The notes beneath the pieces were generated by a model. The model saw nothing but the letters and a program-made list of their open reading frames with translations, was not told where the DNA came from and made no database searches. The translations under genes and the position numbers were made by a program. From Anagrus nilaparvatae (taxonomy: Eukaryota > Arthropoda > Insecta > Hymenoptera > Mymaridae), in contig JAKSXM010000132.1 of assembly GCA_022575985.1 (NCBI GenBank), positions 2,976,001 to 3,040,000 on the forward strand: a DNA stretch of 64,000 nucleotides, written 5' to 3'. Of the stretch, positions 26,203 through 37,742 are shown in pieces; position 1 is the stretch's first letter, and the number at the start of each line of letters is the position of its first letter.

Positions 26203-26207
26203 TACTA
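26203..26207. repeat. Putative copia target-site duplication, left copy
   Basis: TACTA directly abuts the R-U5 end at 26208. The same 5 bp abut the outer end of the 5' LTR at 58481-58485. A 5-bp duplication is usual for copia elements, but a chance match cannot be excluded. Confidence 0.5.
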
Positions 26208-26321
26208 TGTTGTAGAGGTTGTATGAAATAAATACACAATATAATTATATTTATAAACAATAAGCGAATCTTTATTAAGCGGTTACAAAATGCACGTCTT
26301 TACCTTTAGACGAATCTAAGG
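26208..26321 (-). mobile_element. Copia R-U5 fragment (114 bp), possible truncated 3' LTR
   Basis: Every base matches 58248-58361, the R-U5 part of the copia 5' LTR. The match stops where transcription of that LTR should start, about 30 bp after its TATA box, so U3 is absent here. It carries an AATAAA on the minus strand. At 26322 the sequence switches to the leader of a different LTR element. Confidence 0.8.
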
Positions 26322-26476
26322 TTCGGTTTATTATTGGAGCTTCCGCCATTTTGAAACCTTTTTAATCACTTTATTTAATATTAATTAAACCAATCAAATT
26401 TCGATTAAAGTACTTTTTTTTATATTAATTTATTCTTTTGGTTACCACTTTTTTACCCGCGTAACCAATGCGGTGC
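26322..26476 (-). mobile_element. Leader fragment of an LTR retrotransposon
   Basis: Sequence between the copia R-U5 junction and the tRNA-Arg primer site. On the minus strand it lies directly downstream of that primer site, where a leader is expected. No gag frame is present, so the element body is missing. Confidence 0.4.
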
Positions 26477-26494
26477 GTCCTGTCACGGTCGCCA
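26477..26494 (-). other. Primer-binding site complementary to tRNA-Arg 3' end
   Basis: On the minus strand this reads TGGCGACCGTGACAGGAC, starting with the TGG that pairs with the CCA tail. It fits the 3' end of an insect tRNA-Arg (UCG type). Such sites are used by insect mdg1/412-type Gypsy and by some BEL/Pao elements. It lies 2 bp from the LTR end. Confidence 0.7.
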
Positions 26495-26496
26495 TA

Positions 26497-26850
26497 TGTT
26501 AGGGTACGAATTCTACCAAGACTATTCACGGTCGCCACCTAGTCAATTTAATTAAAGGAATACCTGAATACCACTATTAGGATAGACTAGGAACCCTGGA
26601 TATTTCAGGAAGGAGCCGGTTAACTCAAATGATTACACTTTAATTATAGTAAATGATATAACTTTATTAATTGTGATGTGCACTCACGAGTGCTTAAAAC
26701 TCGACTGACTCTGTCTTTCCTTTCTACATTCTTTCTCCCCCTTCTCTTATGTACTCATACAATAGTGTACCCTCACAATAATAACAATATAACCATATTT
26801 AAATAAAGTTAAAAATAAAATTTAATTTTAGTGACACGCGGGCTTTAACA
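26497..26850 (-). mobile_element. LTR of a Gypsy or BEL-type element
   Basis: On the plus strand it begins TGTTAGGGTACG immediately after the primer site and may end at TTTAACA (26850), giving TGTTA...TAACA termini and a length of 354 bp. The right boundary is my best guess. No pol sequence of this element is present, so the family cannot be decided. Confidence 0.5.
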
Positions 26851-28764
26851 GCGAGCGCTCGCAATGATTTTAAAAACACGCAGTGTAAAATATAATAATT
26901 GTTTTTATGTGTTATGTTAGTGTAAAAAAGTTTAAAAAGTTTTACCCAGAAGATGAGACAAGAGTCTCGAAACGCGTCGGTATAGACGAGTTAGCGAAGT
27001 CACACACGACTGGTAATACTTAGGTAATTTTTATTATTATTCTATCCGTGACTTGAATACCAAAAATAAAATAAAAAAAGTTAAATTATTAAAAATTTTT
27101 CGCTTATGTATTAGTCTTAAAGTTATGAAAAATATCTTAAAATTGACAAAAATCTTAGCTTATTTGAATGTTTCTAAGCATACAGTCAAAATATGTTCTT
27201 CAAGAGCCGAATTAATTAATTTCATTAAATAATCAATCATCCAAGAAAATTATGAAAATAACCTCCAGTATACTACACTTGATTTAGTTTATTTTAAAAA
27301 ACAAGAATAACAATTTTTAAAATTGATTTACTTTAGACAATAAAATGTGTTGGTTGGATCGTCATTGAATTTTAAAACATATATCTACTATAAAATGGAT
27401 ATCTTAGCTGTTTCACCCTCCACTAAAAATGTCACTTTTTCACACACCTCCCCCCCTAAAAACGTCAATTTTTCACCCCCCTTCCGAGCCAAACTTTTTC
27501 AAACCCATCCAATGAACATGTTCCATGTTAAAATTTGTTAGGTTATGCTTTTAAAATTTCGCAATTTTTAGGTAAATCCTTTGAAAGATACCAAAATTTA
27601 CATATCATTGACTTGACGGTAAATTCTGAGTTTGTAAAAAATGATTTTTACAGGGTACCAATGCTTTTGAACCTGGAACTTTAAAAATTAATTTAACTAA
27701 AAAAAAAGGATCCTTATTTTTAAAATATCAAAGAAAACTTAATTATTTTATAGAATTTATCGACCTTATTGGTCAAATTTATTCAAGACCAACAGTAAAA
27801 AAATTCAAGTGTCTGCAACAGAGTTATTAAGGTTAGCGAAGTCAAGCCTTGAATGTTAATTTTCTCGCGAATGTGCATTAAAAAAAAATTATACCAGAAT
27901 TAAATCCATCGGGAAATGATCGCCTAAGAGAAAAAAAATTTTTGTTGAGATACGCACTTGCTTGAGAAAGTATGAAAAAAAAGTAAGTTTAAAAAAAAAT
28001 TTTTTAAACGAAAAATATCAAAACCGCTGTAAAAATTTAAGCATCAGGTCTAGATGAATAAAAAAATGGAAAATTATTTTTTCTCTTGAAAAAAATGTTC
28101 TTGGCACCCAAAGAAGTAGATAAATTGAAAATGAGGGATATAATATAGAGTCAATAAAAAAAGAAATTTGGTCTACAAAGACAAGAGTTTTATATTTATT
28201 TATATTTTTTTTCATGATGTACACATTAAAATTTAATTCAAACTAATAAATCCTACTAATTGAGACTACGTCCTTATTAGATACAAGTTTGGACTAATAT
28301 ATTGTTTAAATTAAATTCAGTAATTACAATTTTTAAATTTTATTCAAATAGAAAAATGTTTAAAGTATTTTAAAAAATTTAGACCACGGCTAGTCTTGAG
28401 GATAAAATTTTTAGAGTTCAATTGCGTTGTGCTGTATAGTCACAGATTTATTTCAGGCACTTTTTTTTGCACTGGAGGCTAGTTTTTTACTATACGTGCG
28501 CTTTGTGTTTTTGTGGATTCAATATAGCTAGTTTTTTATTTCACCCAAAAGAGCAATAATGGTCTATTTAGTCCAGTATCTAATATTACTGATAAATGGT
28601 CAATTTATTTCATTTGTACACTGCAAATCATAAAACTTTAATACTTAAATTTTTTAGACAATTGAAAATTATAGTAATTTCAAGTCATTGTTTGAAATAT
28701 TTTTCTGTCTTTATACGCTGATTAGACTGAATTCTCATTCTTGAAGAATCTTAAAATATTTTCA
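26851..28764. other. Gene-free region with repeat fragments
   Basis: Contains an inverted, diverged copy of the AACATGGAACATGTT repeat (about 27420-27540, with C runs instead of G runs). A stretch at 27800-27960 resembles 38620-38770 (GCATGTGC/GCATGCGC, then 'CGGGAAAT' motifs). No credible gene. Confidence 0.4.
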
Positions 28765-28821
28765 TTACTCATTTGATGTGGTTCTCAAAACATTAAAAGT
28801 TGAGTAAGAAAATTTTAAAAT
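28765..28821 (-). CDS. Last coding exon of odorant receptor 1
   Basis: Nineteen codons including the stop, after acceptor TTGCAG (28822-28827). Encodes 'FSYSTFNVLRT', the conserved OR C terminus. Phase 0 matches exon 4 across the 4.3 kb intron. Confidence 0.85.
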   Translation of the reverse strand: MLKFSYSTFNVLRTTSNE

Positions 28822-31800
28822 CTGCAATCATTATAAATATTTATTTGAGACTAAATTTTTAAAAGATTATTAAATTCTTAGGATTGTTAATATTTCTGAA
28901 GCATACACTGTAAAAAAAACTCCGGTGATTTTTCGACAAAATTGGTAAATTTACTAAAATTTAGTAAATTTTCGAAAAAATTCGCAATTTTTCGAAAAAA
29001 ATCGTAAATTTACTAATATTTGTAAATTTGCGAAAAAATAGTAAATTAACAATTTTTTTTTTCGTAAATTTTCGACAAAATTGTAAATTTACAACTGTTT
29101 CGTAATTTTACGATTTTTGTAGAAAAATTGCAAATTTTAATCGAAAATTTGTGACAAACAATTGTGAAATTACAAGTCCTATTTTTCGTACCTAAAAACG
29201 CATAGCAAACCATTTAGAATCATAAAATAATGTTTTTTTATTTTATACCATACTTTAGGACGCTCCGTCATTTGAATTTCCAAAATATACAGTTTGTTAG
29301 AGGAATGTCTCAGGAATCGAATGATATGGGCCATATAGTCGATAGTGATTGCCAGAGAAAAACTACTCAAGAACAAAAAAAAACTTTTCTTTTGACAATG
29401 AAATTTAGCCACGTTATCGTCAATTTACGATTTTACTCAAATTTTTCTTAAAAAAGACATTAAAAAAAGTCTGTTTCTGAACTTAAAATATGCATTATTC
29501 CCTTGATTATTATGGTAAAATACTCATTTTTTTTTTTAAATCGTTTAATTTTTCCCTGGGTATTTATTTCTTCAAGAAAAGAATAATTTTTTACCACATT
29601 TCAACATTTAGTTCAAAAACCAATGAAAAACTGTGTTAAATAAATTTGGCTAATTACAGTTTTCAAAGGTTTATGACCTAAAAATTAAAATTTTGTGAAC
29701 AAAAATAATTTTTTTTTTGAAGAAATGAATACTCAGGGAAAAATTAATCGATTTTTAAAAAAAAGTTATTATTTTACGATGAAAATCAAACAAGTCAGAA
29801 ATAGGCATTTTTCAATATAAAATATTGAGTAAAATCTTAAATTGGCGACAACTCGGCTAAATTTCGTCGTAAAAAGAAAAGTTTTTTTTTCTTCTGGAGT
29901 AATTTTTCACTGGCAATCAGATTTTATCATCTATTATTTTAAATTTTAATTAACAAAAAAGTAATTTTTATCTTGATTAATGAAGTTATCGCCTATTTTA
30001 TTTTTCTTAAATTATTTTGGGTTGCTCAGATACGAAAAACACGGTTTTCGACATAAAAGTGGCAAAATCTTTTTGGCATCCATCGCCGATTCCGTGATAA
30101 CGTTTTTTTTGCATTCTATAGGTTGCAAACTATCAGAAAATCATGGTGGTAATCGTTGCCTCTTAAATTTTTTTTTTTTCATTTTTAGTGCTCATAAAAC
30201 GTATTTTTTCGTAGAAATGCACATAAATTAGGCATTATTTTTTTTTTACTACTTAACTTGGACAAAAAACTGAAGAAAAAAAAATGTCAAAAACTGCCTT
30301 TTTTCGTAACTGATTTTCGAAAATTTTTATTTCAGGGGTTTTTCGCGGTATTTTTAGGGATATTTGTTTGTGACAAGTTAAAAAAAGTTCAAAACTAATA
30401 CAAACAAGGATTTAGCATCAGTTTTTAACAATATTTTGACATTTATAAGCTTGAAAACCTGTATTTATTGTTTGCTTTTTTTCAAATTTTGTTTTATTAA
30501 TTTTTCTTGCATTTTATTACTTTGGCTTGTCTATTTTAATATTTTGTCTATTTTATTTTTATCTCATAAAATATATTTTTCCAAGCAAATAAAACTCCAT
30601 TAATGATTATGGGCCCAAATATTTTTTATTTTTACACGTTTATTACCAATTTTTTCAATTTTATACAATACGTAATTTTTGACCGATTATGCATATTTTC
30701 AAGCTGTAGAATTAAATTAAAAGGGGAGTTCAATACATTAGGAACACAAATTACATCAAATGGTTATGAATGAGTTTATTATGTTGAAAAAACATGCCGG
30801 CTACTCTCCGTTCATTCCAAAGGGCCATCTGAGCCTAGAAACGCAGGGCTCAATGAAATAGGGTTTTTTGGTAATTTTCAATGAGACGCTAAAACCTTAA
30901 AAGCTAACTTAAACTCTTTTACTCTTTTCTTTGGTTGGTTTCATTTTTTTGGTGTAAATACCACCTTTCAAACGCCGTAAACCGTAATTTATTATCATTA
31001 ATCCTCTCATCACTATAGCCATTTAACCAAATGGTCATTTTTGGTTAAAAATGACCTATTTTTAAATTGCTGCCAAATTTGTAATTTTTGACGAAAATGG
31101 GTTTTATAAGTCTCAAAATATTTCCACAAGCTTCAAATTTCCAAAAATTCTTTACTCTACTTTTTTAAATTATTTAATCATCAGATATATGATAATTAGA
31201 AGTCGGAGTCCCAATTATATGGTTTTATAAAAAGCTAATTTTTAATGTTAACTTAGAAGAGCCATTTCTTAAAAACGACTCAAGGAAATGAGACGAGAAA
31301 AAATTTTTGGAAACTTCAAGCTTGTAGGAATTTTTCAAGACACACAAAACCTTTTTTTATTAGAAATTACGAATTTGGCAGCAATTAAAAATAGGTAATT
31401 TGGTTAATTGGCTACATTAATAAAAAAATTAGTGATGGAAAATTGCGGTTTACGGCGTTTGAAAGGTGACACTTACACCAAAAAATTGAGACCAACCAGA
31501 AGTGTTTTGGTTAACTTGTGAGGTTTAAGCGTTTCATTGCCAAAAAACCCTATTTTCTAACATTGAACCCTGCGTTTCTAGGCCCAGAAGACCCATTAGA
31601 ATGAACGGAGAGTAGCCGTCATGTTTTTTCAACATAATAAACTCATTCATAACCATTTGTAATAATTTGGTGTTCCAAATGTATTGAACTCCCCTTTTAA
31701 TTTAATTCTACAGCTTGAAAATATGCATAATCAATCAAAAATTACGTATTGTATAAAATTGAAAAAATTGGTAATAAACGAGTATAAATGAAAAATATTT

Positions 31801-34800
31801 GGGCACATAATCATTAATGGAGTTTTGTTTGCTTGGAAAAATATATTTTATGAGATAAAAATAAAATAGACAAAATATTTAAGATGAAAAAGTATAATTA
31901 CTTCATTTTAACAAGAATTAAAAAATTGGGACTCTAGGGGTTCCATCATTGTAGCGCATTAAATAATTATTTTTGGGCATCTTGATGGTATGTAACAATC
32001 AATTTGGACTAAAAATTATCAATATTTACCATTATAACTTGTACGTAGATTAAAAACAGTCTAAGGTGCAAGAAAAAGTTATAAAACAAAATTTGAAAAA
32101 AAGCAAAAAATAAATACAGGTTTTCAAGCTTATAAATGTCAAAATATTGTTAAAAATTGATGCTAAATCCTTGCTTGTATTAGTTTTGAACTTGTTTTAA
32201 CTTGTCATAAAAAAAAATCCCTAAAAATACCGCGAAAAATCCCTGAAATAAAAATTTTCGAAAATCGGTTAGCTCAGTTACAAAAAAAGGCAGTTTTTGA
32301 GATAAAAGTGGAAAAATCTTTTTGGCACCTATCGCCGATTTCTTGTTCACGATTTTTTTCGGTTTTCTGAAGGTTCAAACTACCTGAAAACACGGGTTAT
32401 ATCGATGTGCCTTCAAATTTTTTTTTTCAGTTTTTTGTCCAAGTTAAGTAGTAAAAAAAAAATAATGCCTCATATACTAAAAATTATTATCAAAATTAAT
32501 TTTTTTTTTTTAAAGTAAAAATGTCCCATTTAAATTATAATTGACTCATCCTCTTTTTACTTATAATAACTTGTTCGTCCAGATTATCCTTTTTTACGTA
32601 ATTAAAAATATTTTTTATTCTTAAAATATTAATAATTATATACCTATTTGCTAAGAGAAATGTAGCGAAAAAAAATAAAAGTATTCATTTTTTCTCATGG
32701 TATAAAATCAAAAAACATTATTTTATGACTCTAACTGGTTTGCTATGCGTTTTTAGGTACAAAAAATATGGCTTGTAATTTCACAACTGTTTGTCACAAA
32801 TTTTCTATTAAAAATTGCAATTTTTCTACAAAAATCGTAAAATTACGACATAGTTGTAAATTTACGATTTTGTCGAAAATTTATGAAAAAATAAATCGTA
32901 AATTTACTATTTTTTCGCAAATTTACAAATATTAGTAAATTTCCGATTTTTTTCGAAAAATTGCGAATTTTTTCGAAAATTTACTAAATTTTAGTAAATT
33001 TACCAATTTTGTCGAAAAATCACCGGAGTTGTTTTTTACAGTGTACATATGAATTACAACATAAAATATTATGGGCTCAATTTTAAAAGACTGACCACAC
33101 AACTTATAATAACTTCAGAAATATTAATCCAAAATTTATTACCTTTATAAACAACTCCAGTGATAATCTAACAAATATTTTATCAGTGATTATAACTGGC
33201 TTCAGTGATCTTTGCATGATGAATATTAATTTTTTTTTTGAAACTATTGATAATTCATAAATATTTTCTTCGTAAAGACTTGAAGTGAAATTTTCACTCT
33301 GAAAAAAAAAAAAAATTATTGCAAAAATACTATATAAATTAATAACAGTTAAAAAATCATAAGTATGAAGCATCTTTGCATGAGTAGACGATGTTTCTAA
33401 AACATCATTGCCACGGTTAATAATTTATGCAAAATAATTTTAATGCGATGTTCTTTGGATCTAATGGACAAAGCTTTGATGGGACAATAATTGCATTTGA
33501 TTTGTATAAATTTTTTTCTCATAAATTTAAAATAATATTAAGTAAGAGGGCAAAAAGTAATTTTCTAGGTTAAAAAGAAGTTTTTTTCTGTCAAAGTTGT
33601 GTAAAGTATCATAAAATGAGTACATACATATCTGTGATATAGTTTTAAAATTAATTTAATATTGACGAAATATTTGGACACAAATTAATGCAGAGAAAAC
33701 TTCTACTTATTGTCAAGGTTTCTTATTTCTATTTGTGATTTGTAAGCCATAGATAACTTTGGTACAGCAATTTTGCTTTGTATTAAAAATTAAAGTTTTA
33801 TTTTAGACCAAGTTTAGTAATAAGTTTCACGCGCATATATATATGTATGACGGTGTCAGTGTCAAATTTTTCATACGGTTGGACACGGCATTCCTTTATA
33901 TTTATTTAAAATGACACGGTTATACACGGTTGAAGTATTTGAATTTTTTTCACACGGTTTTTTACGGTAGATATATAATTAAACCTATGGTTACATACGG
34001 TTACTTACGTAAAGATAAAAAACCTTGAATTTTATCTGAAGAACGGAATAACCGTGTGGAAACGGTAAGTGTAAATAGACACTGTCTATATGTATTCACA
34101 AGGGAAGACCACTATCTTCGGGAGAGCAAATTACAATTTATAATTATATAATGTCTTTAATATGATAAAAAAACTCCTTCAATAAGCTTCGTTAATTACT
34201 TAGAAACATAGGGCTCAATGTTATTATGTAGAGTTTTTTAGTAATTTTTAATACAACCCTTCAACCCTCTCGTTTTCTTGATGTAAGTATCACCTTTCAA
34301 GCCCCGTAAACCGCAACTTTTTATCTCTGATTCTCTTATCGCTATAACAAATTAACCAAATAGCCACTTTTAGCCTACCCGATGGAAACCGGTAGGAGCG
34401 GGCCACCGGAGGGCAGCAGGTGGATTGCCACCTCGCCACCAGAGGCCCTCTGGCGGAAATGTCACGCGGGCCTCCAGTGGCCCTAGTACCGTTTGCCACC
34501 ATAACTTATAAATGCATGCGCAAAATTAAAAGAAAAAGAGTATTTTTCTGCTGTTGAAAAATTTATTATTATACTTAAAATGGAAGATTTTTTTAAAGAA
34601 CAAAAAGAAAAAAATAAAATAAGACAACATCAATACGTCAGTTGTTTCTATTGGAACTGAATTTAAAAAAATATTTGCAGCCTCAAATGTTTCAAACTGT
34701 TTTATAACTTCAAAGAGGTATTTACCCCAAGATGAAGGAATAATGTTTACTCTTGCTTTGGCCATATTTTTGTAATAATCAATATCATCTTGAGTTTTAA

Positions 34801-36423
34801 AAGGTGGATTTGGAAAGCTAAGTAGAACTCTGGTATTTACTTTCTTAAACTGGACACATAACTAAATTATTTTTAAAAAACTCATCATCATTAATGATTT
34901 TTACAACATAAAATTTTGATATGTTAGATAAATTAACAAGAGTCATATTCTGCAAAAAATAATAATATGGACACAAGAAAATGAGGCAAATCAGAAGGTT
35001 TTTGGTTAAGTTGCCAGACTGCAGCGTTACATTGAAAATTACCTTTTTAATAATCTATGAATAATGCTTGAAAAAAATAATAAAAACCCTATTTAAAAAT
35101 GGATGCTTTTTCAAAATATTCAAGTCATTCATAATTATAGATTGTAACTATGTTTATTTCCTCTTGCTAATAGACTTAATAATTAATTAGTGAATCATTA
35201 TTATATTACCAATGCATACCGAAGTTTTCGCTATTATGCACTTATGTTTCATGTTATAATAAATAATTTTGTAGTAAATAGGTGTTACAAGAAATTATTA
35301 CAAATATTAACAAAAAATAGAATAAGAAACTTGCTCAAAAATAAAAAGTTTACTTACTTGTAACAGAACATGATTACCGAAATAACAGTAAATGCCTAAT
35401 TGTAATATTCCGCAAAGAAGTGTCGCAATACTCACGTTTGTTTCAAAACTTATTGTAAAATCATCAAAAATTTGAAAAATAGAAAAAGTAAGAGTTACAT
35501 AAACAGCTGCGAATTGGAATGACATAAAAACTTTATACGTGCTGTTAATTTTATCAGAAAAGCTGAAATTTTTAAAAACATTAGACATTTTATATTTTAA
35601 TAATTTTTCTACTTAGTCTTACGCATAAATATTTTGATGATCTTTTATAAATTTTCCAAAAAATATGTTTTCTTCTTTGATTATTACATCCTTGGAGACA
35701 TTCTTTGATTTTAAAGTTTCTAATTCGCCAATAAATCTTTTAAAACTTAGAATGAGTATATCAAATTTAAAACAAATATTTAACATAAATGAAACAAACA
35801 AACAATCAAAAGTTATTGTAGTACAGCACATATATATTAAAACAACTCCTGAGATTATATAAACAATCCAAAAAGTAGAATTATCGAGTTCAAATGGTAG
35901 CCAAATCTTATACGGTAATTCTTTTTTATTTTGAAAAATTGGTAGAAGTGATATTGATGTTGCCATTAAAAACACTTGAACATTACAAGCAATGCTCATC
36001 ACTCTAAAAATGACGAAAAATATAGTCGAAGTTTATAAATTTTTGTTTAAATAGAAATCTCACTTACTTGATAAAGAATTCGTATTTTTCATGTCTGGCT
36101 AATTCTTCGGAATTTTTCGAATGATTAGAATAATCCAACAAGATATTTAATAAGGTATTAATATCATTTCTTTTAAATTTTAAAAATAATGTTCTAAAGC
36201 AAGCAAAGAAGAAATTAACATTGAAAATAAATATATCAATAAATTCTTCAATGCTTGATACTTTGATTAATGCAATAGTGCAAGTAATAAGCGTTAAAAA
36301 TTTTAATAAAAATATAAAATCCGAATAAATTTTGTAAGGATATTTCCAAGATTTAGTTAAATTAATTGGTTCCCAAGCACCACAAAATGATAAAAATTTT
36401 AATGGCATTTCTAAGCTATGCAT
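28765..36423 (-). CDS. Odorant receptor, complete, 384 aa in five coding exons
   Basis: Insect odorant receptors are ligand-gated cation channel subunits that pair with Orco in olfactory neuron dendrites. Exons on the minus strand: 36423-36068, 36003-35623, 35562-35358, 33298-33143 and 28821-28765 (stop TAA at 28765-28767). They total 1155 bp, with phases 2, 2, 0 and 0 all matching and every intron GT-AG. The start is the Met of 'MHSLEMPLKFLSF' (36421-36423); a Met five codons on is also possible. Hydrophobic segments include 'FIFLLKFLTLITC' (TM1), 'FNVNFFFACFRTLFL' (TM2), 'FWIVYIISGVVLIYMCC' and 'TLLCGILQLGIYCYF'. The C-terminal hallmarks are 'SLYEENIYEL...MQRSLKP' in exon 4 and 'FSYSTFNVLRT' in the last exon. 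Intron 4 is 4,321 bp and is almost filled by the TA-flanked palindrome at 28906-33043. The frame is fully open, so the gene may still work. The OR subfamily was not determined. Confidence 0.88.
30046..30175 (+). repeat. Segment repeated in direct orientation within the palindrome (copy 1)
   Basis: This segment, around 'AAAATCTTTTTGGCA' and 'ATCGCCGATT', recurs at about 32300-32425 in the same orientation instead of inverted, and at a different place relative to the flanking mirror sequence. Confidence 0.6.
32300..32425 (+). repeat. Segment repeated in direct orientation within the palindrome (copy 2)
   Basis: Partner of 30046-30175. It lies between 'GGCAGTTTTTGA' and 'CAGTTTTTTGTCC', which are separated by only about 10 bp in the mirror arm. 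Confidence 0.6.
33840..34095. mobile_element. Small MITE-like element rich in ACGGT motifs
   Basis: The ends ATGTATGACGGTGTCA (33842-33857) and TAGACACTGTCTATA (34076-34090) are inverted near-copies. Inside, (C)ACGG/ACGGTT recurs about ten times. Flanking duplication not clear. Confidence 0.4.
34195..34372 (+). repeat. Diverged fragment of the palindrome inner sequence
   Basis: Contains 'CCTTTCAAGCCCCGTAAACCGCAA' in pieces, 'CTCTTATCGCTATA' and 'TTAACCAAATAGCC', all matching 30960-31060 of the 28906-33043 palindrome. It stops where the GC-rich block begins. Confidence 0.55.
34373..34505. repeat. GC-rich block in AT-rich DNA
   Basis: About 130 bp rich in GGCC, CCACC and GGTGGC motifs ('CCTACCCGATGGAAACC', 'GGCCCTCTGGCGG'). 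Composition differs sharply from its surroundings. It interrupts a repeat arm and shares CCCGATGGA with the GC-rich hairpin at 51238. No coding or RNA identity recognised. Confidence 0.5.
34550..34949 (-). pseudogene. Broken coding fragment, unrecognised
   Basis: An acceptor-like TTTTTTGCAG (34950-34959) is followed by an ATG and 'SKFYVVKIINDDEFFKN'. The frame then hits a stop, and the adjacent frame continues with 'VNTRVLLSFPNPPF...DDIDYYKNMAKARVNIIPS', then 'WGKYLFEVIKQFETFEAA'. Residue use looks like real protein, and a single frameshift would join the parts. I cannot name the family; it may belong to a transposon-borne gene. It lies in the third intron of odorant receptor 1, on the same strand. 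Confidence 0.45.
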
Positions 36424-36599
36424 TTTCGCATAAAAAATATAGCAACTATTGTATTTTTTAAAATATCTTTTAAAAATGAAGGTGAGTGAATATTTATGAT
36501 TGTTAGCGCTTAAAAGCTTATAGACAGTAATCATAAAAGCAAGTGGGAGTTCCTAAAGTAGCTTGATTTTTATTTGTTATTTTTTTATAAAAGAAAATT

Positions 36600-36785
36600 G
36601 GTTTAACCTACCTTTTCCAGTTAGACCAGTGACGAGGTAACAAGGTAACCTCGTTCTCAGTGTACGAGGCGAGGCAATAACGAGGCGAGAACAAAATTGG
36701 AAATTCTCGCTTAGACGAGACGAGACTGCGAGAAAAATTTACAAAACCTCGCCCCACCCTGCAACGCCTCGTTAAATTTGGTATT
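36600..36785. repeat. Interspersed ACGAG/CTCGT repeats
   Basis: Many short copies of CGAGG, ACGAG and CCTCG in both orientations (for example GACGAGGTAACAAGG and CGAGGCGAGGC), giving a fold-back, GC-richer stretch. It is followed at once by the AACATGTTTATAGGG repeat. No protein is supported. Confidence 0.45.
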
Positions 36786-36935
36786 AACATGGAACATGTT
36801 TATAGGGAGGGGGTACTTCAGTACTTGAAAATTTAGGGGGGGGGGGGTGTCAAATTTGTCCTATTTAAGGGGGGGGGGGGTCAAATGAGACTTAGAATAA
36901 TTAGGAGACTTTGAAAAATCTGGGCTTAAGGACTC
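36786..36935 (+). repeat. Dispersed AACATGTTTATAGGG repeat, copy 3
   Basis: 'AACATGGAACATGTTTATAG' then GGAGGGGGTAC, two G runs of 10 or more (36836-36847 and 36870-36880), 'GTCAAATGAGACTTAGAATA' and 'GGCTTAAGGAC'. The order matches copies near 10848 and 61976. Confidence 0.7.
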
Positions 36936-37742
36936 ACTTTTCTGGATGGAAAAAAATATTTGAGTCCAAAAAATAAAAAAAATTAAATGCCCGACGAATT
37001 TTTGAAATATCTCTTATGATCTCCGCTGATCTTTTTAATCTCTTGAGATCACTTTTGATTTCTGGAGATCTCCGGAAATCTCTGGAAATCACTTTTGATC
37101 TCTGGAGATTACTGGAGATTAAAATATATCTAAAGTAATCTCCAGAGATCACTGAGGTAAAAAAAAGTTGGATAAATTTAGAAAGAATATTTAGAATCAT
37201 TAAGCAAAGTTGTAAAGCGATAAATTTGATTGTTTTACCTTATTTTTTGACTATATTTAAATTTAAAAAATGCTACTATTAGTTATTTTACTAAAACCTG
37301 ATGCAAAAATCAAAAAGTACAGCAATAGTTTACTAACTTTTATAATAAAAATAATTATTCGAATCGTCTCAATAAGAAATACAATTAGGTAAATGAATAA
37401 AAAAAATTAGTTATTTGATCATTAATAATTTTAATAAATATTTATAATTTTAATTACAATATATTAATAGACATATTTTAAATTAGTCAACAATTTTTAT
37501 AAACAAATAATTATAATTCATTTTTATAATAACAATATTTATTACCATGATAGGTAATTTATAATCTATTTATATAATAAAAAAATAAATAGTTTTTAAC
37601 TTATCTTGCTAATTTTTAGATTTTTATAAATAAGTTTATTACTACGAAAGGTACTTTTTCATCTAATTGTAAAATAAAAAAATAAACAATTGTTTACTAA
37701 TCTGGCTAAATCTTAAAAATTATAGTATTCTTCAAGTCTAAA

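Larger units (their letters stand above)
28906..33043. mobile_element. TA-flanked giant palindrome, 4.1 kb
   Basis: Starts CACTGTAAAAAA (28906) after TA (28904-28905) and ends TTTTTTACAGTG (33043) before TA (33044-33045). The first 60 or so bases of the two ends are nearly identical inverted copies containing CTCCGGTGATTTTTCGAC. Further in, matching inverted blocks include 29195-29245 with 32700-32755, 30290-30380 with 32215-32290, and 30640-31090 with 31370-31790; the centre is near 31210. No transposase frame is visible. TA duplication and the CACTGT end point to a Tc1/mariner-type non-autonomous element. It sits inside intron 4 of odorant receptor 1. Confidence 0.85.

Noticed and set aside
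34290..34502. 70-codon frame on the minus strand in the GC-rich block
   Set aside because: The frame is open because the block lacks AT-rich stop codons; the residues show no family signature.
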